Position numbers and translations under genes: made by a program
The notes under the pieces: generated by a model
The model's database searches: none
Told to the model about the DNA's origin: nothing
What the model saw: only the letters and a program-made list of their open reading frames with translations
NCBI GenBank assembly: GCA_036874045.1
Contig: CM072336.1
Span: 23,077,501 to 23,141,500 of the forward strand
DNA: 64,000 nt
Direction: 5' to 3'
Origin: Cymodocea nodosa
Taxonomy: Eukaryota; Streptophyta; Magnoliopsida; Alismatales; Cymodoceaceae
In this document: positions 49,901-57,874 of the stretch, one piece after another
How positions within the stretch are numbered: the stretch's first letter is position 1
Layout: every line of letters starts with the position of its first letter

Positions 49901-50824
49901 GAATCATCCTTTGTGAAGGTGCTTCCAGGCACAGGTTACAGAAGTTGCAGTTGAACTTCCCAAGGTAGATGTCGTATATTATATCTTCCCATGTTATAAT
50001 CATATTCAATAACTAAATATACGAAGAATCTCATCATGATACATGCTTCTTAAGCATATGATATTCTTGTTGCTGTTGAAATTAATAGACTGTTTGTGTT
50101 GCATCAGAAAATGTAGAAATTGACAAAGTAGAAAGTTAGGAAAGATAGAAATTAGAAAGTTCAGAAATAGAGAAAATAGAAAATCAAAAAAATAAAATTT
50201 GAAGTTGTTTGTGTGAAAAGTTAAGAAAATTATATAATTTAAGGTTTTGATGAATAACTTAAGTTTTAATATATATTATTAACCTCGTAATAAATCATGA
50301 ACTATTAATAATTAAATTGATTATAATAGGATAATAATAACATATATGCTATATTAACATATACAAAAGAATTTTCAATGTTTCTCAACTTTTAGACTTC
50401 TTGGTTTGAAAGTTGGAAATAGTTTGCTTTTATATCTTGGAAAATTAAAAATAAATATTCAACTTTCTTATACGACACAAATATTAAGAAAGTCAAGAAA
50501 ATTTTCTAGAATTTCTAATTCTTAACTCTTTTGGTAGCACAAACTCCCCTAAGTTAACATTTTACCTCTTGAAGGCACTCGTCTGATTGTCTCACTTTTG
50601 ATCAAGTCTATACTTCTTTTTTTCAGACATTTTTTCATAATTTTTTTTAGAAAATACAGCCTATTTTTATGTTAGCACATCTGGCACAAGAAATTTCTTA
50701 GACAAATAATGGTATCGATCTTCTGATAGATTTTTTTTTTTTTTTTTTTTTTTTCCGCAGTAACGATGTAGCTTTTATACTGAAGGACTGTGAAGATGTT
50801 CCCTGGCTGAAAAAGTACTTGTGA
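31908..50824 (+). CDS. ORC1: Origin recognition complex subunit 1 (ORC1), sixteen exons, 744 aa
   Basis: Exons: 31908-32422, 32529-32664, 32922-33074, 33143-33283, 33363-33514, 33586-33685, 33778-33900, 33983-34141, 34250-34307, 34412-34590, 34685-34811, 41154-41224, 44163-44258, 45054-45130, 49881-49964, 50761-50824. All introns are GT/AG and frame is kept to TGA. The N-terminus is basic. BAH starts at about residue 55 (GVVFEIGDDVYVKR). A C4HC3 PHD finger sits inside it (residues 88-131, CRIC to CAFC), and BAH resumes at LWAARIESLWKETDG to about 262. The AAA+ part has Walker A GVPGTGKT (393-400), Walker B VILIDELD (478-485), sensor 1 N516 in GVANTMD, RISSRMG (527-533) and sensor 2 GDARRALE (578-585). 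The C-terminal winged helix ends VPWLKKYL. ORC1 is the ATPase that loads the MCM helicase at origins; the plant PHD finger reads histone H3. All catalytic residues are present. Introns 11, 12 and 14 (6.3, 2.9 and 4.75 kb) carry repeats. Confidence 0.96.
34989..36204. mobile_element. Candidate non-autonomous TIR element in ORC1 intron 11
   Basis: The left end GTGTTTGTTATTC and the reverse complement of the right end (GGTGTTTGTGCTCGGAATTC) share GTGTTTGT. The interior has an AT-rich left half and an unusually GC-rich right half (35580-36060). The GC-rich half contains two near copies of a block of about 60 bp (TTGATTTTCCAGGAGACGAG at about 35786 and TTGATTTTCTAGGAGACGAG at about 35907) and several GGAGACAAGCAGAC units. 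No transposase and no clear target duplication were seen. The superfamily is open. Confidence 0.38.
36205..39839. other. ORC1 intron 11, unclassified repeat-like DNA
   Basis: Long AT-rich non-coding stretch of repeat-like character with no frame or domain I can name. It includes a diverged tandem duplication of about 127-bp spacing (39598-39665 and 39725-39795, both with ATTTCTCC.TAGATCTAGGTT). Probably old transposon sequence. Confidence 0.45.
39840..41013 (-). mobile_element. Ty1/copia 5' fragment (LTR, primer site, leader, gag start) in ORC1 intron 11
   Basis: On the minus strand a 140-bp LTR (41013-40874) begins TGTTAGAG and ends CACA. It is followed at once by TGATATCAGACC, close to the copia initiator-tRNA-Met primer site, then a leader of about 480 bp, then gag. 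Gag resemblance is clear in RQRDQLVQDQFTTFCALLDE and TNITMLHKYRDELIVVAYLH, matching the copia gag pattern (LFTLRQGDRSV, ILDELDL, YREEFDVAIFLSGLNPDL). The rest of the element is missing. It is a broken, truncated fossil with several breaks, lying opposite to ORC1. Age cannot be judged from one LTR, but decay suggests it is old. Confidence 0.72.
41225..44162. other. ORC1 intron 12, repeat-like DNA
   Basis: 2.9-kb intron. At about 41645-41830 two diverged copies of a CAGATGTTAATT....CATGGATTT block occur. The stretch at about 42000-43640 (TATGGGTCGATTTCTATAGA near its start, then A-rich sequence, then a GC-richer block at 43000-43330) has the feel of transposon non-coding sequence, but no terminal repeat or domain could be fixed. 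Confidence 0.4.
46010..46290. repeat. Short tandem repeat GAATATTAGT(T)ATTTTCAG-like in ORC1 intron 14
   Basis: About ten diverged copies of a unit of about 20-30 bp (GTGAATATTAGTTATTTTCA and variants). Confidence 0.75.
46281..46500. repeat. Tandem duplication, ~109-bp unit, in ORC1 intron 14
   Basis: Two adjacent copies running TTTAGTGA.GTGTATTGATT, then TTTGGTCAATTATGAAAAAG, then GAAGATGTCAAGT. They differ at roughly seven positions, so about 93-94% alike. Confidence 0.85.
46520..48160 (+). mobile_element. hAT (Ac-like) transposase relic in ORC1 intron 14
   Basis: Plus-strand pieces in changing frames follow the order of an Ac-type transposase. First is VVAANDARFNNVKKIM. Then come KLDDGDKKPIMGFLYDVLNL and IKIYLNIIKER (about 47053-47190). 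Then CERNWNT at 47715 and RNRLRVQRLND at 47770, the conserved hAT dimerisation-domain motifs (CERNWSTFE, KRNRLSQQRLND). An acidic tail follows at 47935-48153 (GGKLDEDIDEYM and a DDND run). The last two motifs lie in different frames and many stops interrupt the rest, so it is inactive. Terminal repeats were not located. It lies in the same direction as ORC1. hAT elements move by cut and paste. Confidence 0.75.
48161..49880. other. ORC1 intron 14, right part
   Basis: AT-rich. It may include more of the hAT element, as short frames near 48540-48940 have no other explanation. Nothing firmly recognised. Confidence 0.4.
50089..50550. mobile_element. MITE-like element in ORC1 intron 15
   Basis: The left end ACTGTTTGTGTTGCATCAGA, followed by AGAAA-rich repeats, faces a right end whose reverse complement is GGGGAGTTTGTGCTACCAAA, also followed by AGAATTAGAAATT. 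The ends share GTTTGTG(T/C)T. The length of about 460 bp and lack of coding fit a MITE. The GTTTGTG core also occurs at the ends of the candidate elements at 5385 and 34989. Confidence 0.45.
50731..50754 (+). repeat. T24 run at the last ORC1 splice acceptor
   Basis: Twenty-four T in a row followed by CCGCAG, forming the polypyrimidine tract of the acceptor for the final coding exon. Length may vary between individuals and between sequencing reads. Confidence 0.9.
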
Positions 50825-52003
50825 ATTCGAAGACGTTCAGTTGAAAATACCCTCCATTGATATTATACCGAAACTGCATTGTATTTGAACTTAAGCCTAT
50901 TTAACACGTATTCTCTTCATTTTATATTTGCCAATGCTTAGGTCTTGTTATTCAATCGTAATTGTATATTGTAAACGTGTAAGTATGTTACTAAAATCTG
51001 TAATTCATTATCTATATTTACATGTGGACTGCATTCGCAACTGCATGTTGAAAATATTTATCAAATATTGAGTGATATTGACATTGCTTTAATATAAGTA
51101 AGAGAGGAGAAATAAAGAAGAATAAGAGAACATTCATCGTGTGATTTGGTAATAAAATAATTATTTAGATTTGAATTACGAAATATTTTTTCATTTGAAA
51201 TTCAAACTTTGTGCATTGACCAGGATTTTAAATTAGATTTAAATGTACTGTAATTGTAAATTAATTATCTTAGTCTACAGGAACGGTAGGAGATGAGGAG
51301 GGTTCCCTTATAAAACCGCAAGTAAAATGTACAAGAAATATTTCATGTAAATAATGCATTCTTTTTACATTTTTTCTTCTTTTTTTCACATTTTCTTCCT
51401 TATAACCCATTTTTTCTTGACTTCAATCTTTTTCTCTCTTACATTCTGTCTTTTCTATTTTTAATCTTAAATAATTATTTTTAAATTTAGATATGTATAT
51501 ATATGTAGAATTTTTTGATGAAGGTTGCATTCGATGAGGATTTTAGACCCATGGATTTTGAAATTTTACGATTTTGGAAAAACGTTATGGAGCAGTCGGT
51601 AGGTTGACAGATTTTATATGAAATTGGTACGATTATACATAATGTTTTCTTGCATACATTTTAAAGATCAGGGAATTGACTAAAGTTGCTGATTTTCATG
51701 ATTTTAGAGGCATGGATGTCTTTTGTCAAAAATCTTTTCTTAGAATCAAAGATATTTTTCCTTCATTTGAACAGTAAACTAAAATCACATTATTTTGTTT
51801 ATTTTTCAAGAATCGGGAAAATTCGGTTCTAATTGATTTCGTCAATTTCACATAATTCACTTTCTTGAAATAAAATTTAATTTCAAAATTAAAACAAAAT
51901 TGAAAAGGATTTTGTATAGTGATCTAAAATCTTATAATTTTCATTACTTTAGAAATTAATTCCAAATCCCGCCTAATTTACATAAGAAAATATATGGATT
52001 GTA
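50825..52003. other. ORC1 3' flank
   Basis: AT-rich downstream sequence, likely containing the ORC1 3' UTR in its first 200-300 bases. No further gene was seen. Confidence 0.5.
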
Positions 52004-53890
52004 CTAGAGGTATTAATGGGCCGGCTTGGGTCGACTCGGCTCAAAAATTATTAGACTGTTTGGGTTATGGGTTTAGCTAAATTTCTTTTTAATTTTTTTG
52101 GAATAGTCCAGTCCGATTTGAAATTTTTTAAGGTAGCTTGACTCGATTTGAAATTTTTTCGAGACAACTTAGCTCAACCGTAGCTTGGCTCATTCTATAA
52201 CTTTTTATTTTTTTATTTTTTTCTCTGATTTAACTGAAGGCTAACTTCAATCTGATTAAATTTTTTTTAATTTTTAATTTTTTTAACGGTATGACTGTAT
52301 GTTTACTTTGATTCAATCAAAATTTTATTTTTTTATTTTCTTTTTTGGTTTGATCGAAGATTAACTTTGATCTGATCAAAGTTTTTTTTAACATATTATT
52401 ATTATTATTTTTTTTGTTTAGTCTGATAGATCGAAGTTTTTTATTTTTTCCTTCAATCTGACTGATATTTTTTAATTTTTTCCTTTGGTTAGATCGAAGA
52501 TAAACTTCAGTCTAATCAAAGTTTTTTAAATTTATTATTTTTTCTTTCGATTTGATCGAAGATAAGCTTTGGTACAACCAAAGCTTTTTAAATTTATTAT
52601 TTTTTCCTTCGATTTGAATGAAGATAAGCTTTAGTCTAACTGAAGTTTTTTATTTTTCCTTTCAGTTTAATTGAATCTTAATTTTGGTCCAATCAAAGTT
52701 TTTAATTTTTTATATTTATTTTTTTGATTTTAAATTAAAATAAAAATGAAAAAAATTACAACATTTTTAATGATCAATTCATTATTAAATACATTATTTC
52801 ATTTATAAATACATGAACATTAAACATAAGTCATCATTCATAATTCATAAATCAGTATTCATCACATTAACATCAATATCAATACATCATCGATGGACTC
52901 TTCATAATTCATCATCCATCAACACATTTAAACACAAGTCATAAAGTTAATAATTATTTTATTTCTGAATTTAAATTAAAATTATATTATTTTTGTAATT
53001 ACATCAAATATTTTTACATTTAATGTACATAATTATATTTAAACATTTAAATTTGCAAATTCATTAATGAAGTCATCTTTTTGTTGTTGTCCATGAACAA
53101 GTAAACTCTTAGTCTTTAACACACATTAATGCTTCTCAAATATCATCTTTTAATCTTAATTTTTTATCTAGTATATTACCACTAATACTAATTGCTTATT
53201 CAAGAAGTTAGAATTGTTAATAAATCTCTTGCCATTAATGATAAAATAAGAAATGTGCATTTTTGTATTTTTCTTCAATTTATTATATCAAAATTTAGAA
53301 AATTAGGATTATTTCTTATTAAATAGTTATGATTAAAATTATTTAATTCTTTCCTATTTGTTACGTTAAATTTCTTATTTAATTCTTTCCATATTTTGTA
53401 ATATACATATCAAACATTATTTAAACTTTGTTCTACATTTTCAATTGTTACGTCAAGTTCTATGTTTAAACAAATTTGTATTAAATTTATTAATTTTTTA
53501 ACAACTTTTACTTTAACATTTATTAATTTTATATACATCAACTTTTATGTTTATATTTATTAATTATATTACATTTATTAATATATATAAGAAAAGTATC
53601 ATATTCTATTTTTTATTTTATGTTGATTTCAACCTGATCTGAATTGACTCATGAGGTAACCTAAACCCAACTCGAATCGACTTACGGATTAACCTGACTT
53701 GACCCGAATTAACTTGCAGGCCAACCTAACTCTCTTATATATATGACCCAACTCAAATAAGATGACCTGCTTTGATCCGAATATATATGGGTCGGGTTGG
53801 GTTGATCTATTTGTTAACGGGTCGGGTCTAGGTCCCACGATGTATATTCAAATAAAATTTGGGCCCGACAAGAAAGTGTCAACTCTAAAT
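52004..53890. mobile_element. Non-autonomous hAT-like element
   Basis: The left end CTAGAGGTATTAATGGGCCG (then GCTTGGGTCGACTCGG) resembles the well-known plant hAT terminus (A/T)AGGGGTGT.AATGGGCCGG. The reverse complement of the right end reads TTAGAGTTGACACTTTCTTG, then TCGGGCCC and ACCTAGACCCGACCC. Inside are a hairpin-bearing tandem repeat (52220-52700) and, near the right end, several diverged GACCCGA/AACCCAACC blocks. No transposase is present. The flanks ATGGATT and ATGGGATT might be a worn 8-bp target duplication. Confidence 0.5.
52220..52700. repeat. Tandem repeat, ~65-80-bp unit carrying a perfect palindrome
   Basis: About six to seven diverged units of the form TTTGATCGAAGAT(T/A)A(A/G)CTTTG, then GTCTAATCAAAGTTTTTTAA, then a T/A-rich spacer. 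In the clearest unit, 52363-52383, AACTTTGATC and GATCAAAGTT flank one T and make a perfect inverted repeat. Other units keep the hairpin in weaker form (GCTTTGG..CAACCAAAGC). Confidence 0.75.
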
Positions 53891-54464
53891 GGGATTAGGT
53901 GAAGGCATTCCTTGGGGAATTCAACCTTATAAAATACTCTTTAATTGGGAAATCGGTCAATTTCTCTAGAAGTGCATTTGTTTTCCTTACAAATAAATAC
54001 ATGAAAAAGGTATAAAAGTAATCCCACGGATTAAATTATTAGATAAAATTAATTATATTTCAGTCATTGATTTTGTATCCCAAACAACTTAAAGAATATA
54101 TAACTTAGATTAACTTGAAATTTTAATACATAGTATATTATTATACCCTAGATTATTTTAATTATATAATTAAAATTAAAAATTTAAAGATAAAGAATAA
54201 TTAAATAAGAAAAGATCCCTGGTAGACACTTCCGTCCATAGATAAAAGTCCACATACGTCACGTGATTCAATGTTTCGGTGATGGACCGTGAACATTCTC
54301 GGAGTTGGTGGGGTCGTCTGACCTTTGCTGAAACGTCGGCCGACCGCGTGAGTTTTTGACCCGACCATTTCAATCGTCGCCTCCACGCACATGGGAGGAC
54401 CGACGAGAAAAAGCCCCCCGTTCGACAAACGGAAGCCATCAAGAAACCAGAGTTCCTCTCATCC

Positions 54465-54467
<3 letters not shown>

Positions 54468-54503
<36 letters not shown>
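54468..54503 (+). repeat. (CT)n microsatellite in promoter
   Basis: About 18 CT dinucleotides directly upstream of the TATA box of the small protein gene. Pyrimidine tracts near core promoters are common in plants. Confidence 0.88.
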
Positions 54504-54506
<3 letters not shown>

Positions 54507-54512
54507 ATATAT
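54504..54512 (+). promoter_or_regulatory. TATA box of the small conserved protein gene
   Basis: TATATATAT followed by GCATATG, 72-80 bp before the ATG at 54584, right after the CT tract. Spacing fits a short leader. Confidence 0.5.
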
Positions 54513-54583
54513 GCATATGTCAATCATCCCTACCCACACCTCCAACAAGCTCGTAACAGGGGAGGAGAAAAAGGGAGATAAGC

Positions 54584-54874
54584 ATGGGAAGGTACGTGGA
54601 GTTGTTGGATATGGGCGTGAGAATCGCTGCAAGATTCCACTCCCACTGCCCGCAGACTGCCAGGATGTACTACAGGCCGCCCTCGTCGGGCGACGGCTCG
54701 TCGACGATGAAGACCGCCGGCGGAGGTGGAGAACGTGGGAACGAGAATCACGGTGGTTATTGGACTTCTTGCTCAGGAGCAGGCGGCGGCAGCAGCAGCA
54801 GCAGCAGCAGCTCTTCATCGATTGAATTACTGTACATGGTTAATACAACAGATGTATCCCCAACAATTGTATAA
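54584..54874 (+). CDS. Small conserved plant protein of unknown function (MGRYVELLD family)
   Basis: Single open frame, 96 aa. The first 33 residues, [20 protein letters not shown] followed by [13 protein letters not shown], are a block I recognise as strongly conserved among small plant proteins annotated as hypothetical. The HCPQTARxYYxPP motif is the family mark. After it come a Gly-rich stretch and a run of ten Ser (from AGC repeats), then [17 protein letters not shown]. The family usually ends DTTDFIL-like, so the NTTD near the end here may be the same element. No signal peptide or membrane segment was seen; the N-terminus is an amphipathic helix-like stretch with Cys and His. Promoter elements sit at the expected distance. 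I do not know its function. Confidence 0.75.
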   Translation: MGRYVELLDMGVRIAARFHSHCPQTARMYYRPPSSGDGSSTMKTAGGGGERGNENHGGYWTSCSGAGGGSSSSSSSSSSIELLYMVNTTDVSPTIV

Positions 54875-55247
54875 ATTAAGTAGTGGAAGATTCAGACCAT
54901 ATTTTCCGATGCCATCACCTAAGAGAAATTTCTTGTCGGTGGATGCTTTTCCACCGTCGCATACCCCACAGATCGAAATCTCCACCATGCATGACGGTCG
55001 ACGCCAGAAATATTTTTGTATAAAAAATTACAATTGGAAAAATAAAGTTGAAATTCAACAACGCCTGATTCTTTGCTTGTACAGCCAGCATTCAAACAGA
55101 ATCACATGAAGTATTTGTATCGACACAGACCATGCATATATAAGAATTGACATAATACCGACAGTTTACCGCGGGATCCAATTACAACATGAAGGACGTG
55201 CATCAAGCAATGTTTTCTTCCTCTTATGGGAAGGTCAAAGCTTCCAA
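54875..55247. other. Downstream flank of the small protein gene
   Basis: Likely holds its 3' UTR. No other gene recognised. Confidence 0.45.
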
Positions 55248-55350
55248 CAGTAGTAGTAGTAGTAGTAGAAGAAGAAGAAGAAGAAGAAGAAGAAGAAGAA
55301 GAAGAAGAAGAAGAAGAAGAATAAGAAGAAGAAGAAGAAGAAGAAGAAGA
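55248..55350. repeat. Compound triplet repeat (AGT)n(AAG)n
   Basis: About seven AGT/TAG triplets followed by about 28 AAG/GAA triplets with one ATA interruption near 55321. The long serine frame on the opposite strand is produced by this repeat. Confidence 0.93.
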
Positions 55351-55380
55351 TAAAAAAGAAAAGGACAAACATGGGTGAAG

Positions 55381-55985
55381 AATCTTTAATTCTTCTCTCC
55401 TCGTATTGTTAATTACTTTTAATTTATTTATATTGATTCTCACATTATTGATGTAAATTTGTCCAACTTCTCAAATTCAAATGTGGAAAAAAGAAAGTAA
55501 AATAAAACCAAAATAGAATTTTGTGATCTTTATAGATGTTTGGATTGCTTGAATTTTCAATGATTTATTTCAAATGAAACTTAGAATCCACATGTTAAAC
55601 TATTGAGAAATCATTATTATATAGAAATAAAGGAAATTTTTGCGTCACAACTTTTACGTGAATTTTTATAAATTTTATATACAGAAGCATTCTTTAATTA
55701 TTTTTAAATTATAATCTTCTCTCCTCCTTTGATTACTTTAACCTCCTTATTCACTTGCATTAATTCTCTCATAATTGATTATTTATGAACTTGTCCAACT
55801 TTGCAAGTCCATATGTTAAAAAACGAAAATAAAAAAAAATAGAATTTTTATGATGTTTTGAACTTTGAATATCTATTGAAAACTTAAAATTTTAGTTGAT
55901 TTACACTATGCAATAATTTTTAAATAAACTTTATCCTCCAATGTACGTTAGACCATCAAGAAATCATAATTATTATTGTATCATT
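55381..55985. repeat. Diverged direct duplication, ~310-bp spacing
   Basis: Copy A (about 55381-55625) and copy B (about 55691-55985) share in order TCTTTAAT, TTCTCTCCTC, GATTACTTT-like, TTGATTCTC / TTAATTCTC, CATTATTGAT / TAATTGATTA, TTGTCCAACTT, ATGTGG / ATATGTTAAA, AAAATAGAATTTT, TGAAAACTTA-like blocks and ATCAAGAAATCAT / ATTGAGAAATCAT. Confidence 0.6.
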
Positions 55986-57874
55986 CTCGTCTAATAAAGA
56001 AAGTAACGTTATCTCAAACAAATATACACTTTACACTTAAAAAGTCAACTCTTTTGTTTCTTGAAATTTAATTTGTAGTTGATTGGAAGTAAAATACTAA
56101 ATATATAGGCTTTTGTTGATTGTTTTAATAGATAAAGATCTAGACTGATGAATACTTTGTATGATTTTATTTATTTTTACATCTAGCATATACCATAAAC
56201 AAATGAATATTATTTACTTATTTTAAACTATTTAGATCTTGCTTTTGTTGGTTATAGACAAATGAATATTATCTAGATTAATAAATTATTATCTGCAATA
56301 ACTAAATAATATCATGTCTATTATTTATTTTAAACTATTTAAACAAAATATTTATTTGTGCAATACACTGAATTATCGCTAGTTATCCAATGAATTAGGC
56401 TAATCTTCAATGGAAACAACAAAAAAAAGCAAATGTCATGATAAGTCAACTACAATATATCATGATAGATAACACAGCCAGTAAATGGACACCTTTTACA
56501 CATGCGGCCAATTGAAAGAGGGTAGAGACAAAGTCACTGCTTAGTTTATTTTGGATAAATTAAGAAAACCTAAATGATGAATGCATATAGGTGATACTTA
56601 TTTCGAAAGTTGAATCACCCACCAAGGAATTGAATTTCAAATTCAAATTTGAATTGAAACTTAAGTCTTTTTAATCAATTCCAACATTAAGGACTAAAAA
56701 GAAGAGAATGAGAGAAATGATTCGAATGAGAATTCGAAGATGCTTACTCTCCTAGCAAAAAAACACCCAAGGAAAATCACCTGGGACACTTGCCTGGTAT
56801 ATTTGCCAAGGACAGCCATGGGAGCTTTCTTATGTGACTCCATAGAAGTAGGGTAAAGAAAAGGAGAGTGGGAAGGAGCGTGAGGTACATCCAAGCTTTG
56901 TACCCATCCTGGCCAACCATGTCAAGTACTGTTGGTGTGTATGGGATGTCCAATCTAGTGTTGTAATGGAGGTACGTTCCTACGTTATGGTAGTACATGG
57001 ATGGAATTAACTAATAGGTCGAATCAATTAAAGCAACACAAGTAGATGAAAAGCAATTTCCCTTAGCAAATATTAAGTTCTTGTGCAATGGGTAGGTTAT
57101 CAAAATAGGAGGTTCAAACTAAAACCAGTGACCAATCTGGACTTTTATTCAAAAGATTGAAACCAACGTCAAACCATTTCAAACTGGGAACAAATCGGCA
57201 AAAAATTGATTAATCAAACAAACCAATTGAAACTATTGTTTAGCTTTTAAAAAAAAAAACCCTACAGTTTTGTTAATTTCTTCTTTTAATTAATTATTTA
57301 AAATATTATAAATTTCAATCAAATAAACCACATTCATTATTACATTTTTTTTTATTTTTATACACAACCCTCAAGTACCTTCTTTCTATTTTATAACGCT
57401 GTAGTTGTTAAATATAAGAATCAATATTAATAGTTCTTGTCTTTATGCAAGTTGGAAATAAATTATTAAATATAATATACTATTTAGTATTTAATAATAT
57501 AGGTATCTATCTAAAATTCGTCAAAAATATCTAGTCTAGGCCATTTCTAAAACTTGAAAATTGATTGACTGATTTGGTTCATTTGCTGATTTCTAAAACT
57601 TGAACAAAGTGAGATGACGTGAAATCAGATTCTTCAAAACTGAAGTTTCAGACCATAGAAACATCATAAGCATGGAAACGCCACTGAAGCTTGAAAATTA
57701 GGGTGAATGGGAGTTTGGGATGGATTGAGCTCCTACAATTCACCATGAGGCTCCACCTCCTCTAGCCTTAGGGAGGTTTTCCACCCCAAGGTTGAATGGT
57801 AATCTTTAGAACAGTTGCAAATTGGCCCCTTTCACGCCTTATTAGATTCGATACGTAAAGTGCATAAGATATAT
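55986..57874. other. Intergenic, AT-rich
   Basis: No gene recognised. A minus-strand frame at 56690-57000 has a hydrophobic stretch (MYLTLLPTLLFFTLLL) but no family resemblance. A block at about 57110-57600 with repeated AAATTGATT and GGTT motifs may be another small TIR element. Confidence 0.4.

Noticed and set aside
54459-54818. Minus-strand frame with a run of eight cysteines and Arg-Glu repeats
   Set aside because: Antisense shadow of the CT microsatellite and the AGC serine run of the small conserved gene.
55102-55443. Minus-strand frame rich in serine runs
   Set aside because: Produced entirely by the AAG/AGT triplet repeat read in reverse; no other protein character.
56694-56998. Minus-strand frames with a hydrophobic segment
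   Set aside because: No start context, no family resemblance, and AT-rich surroundings; chance frame.
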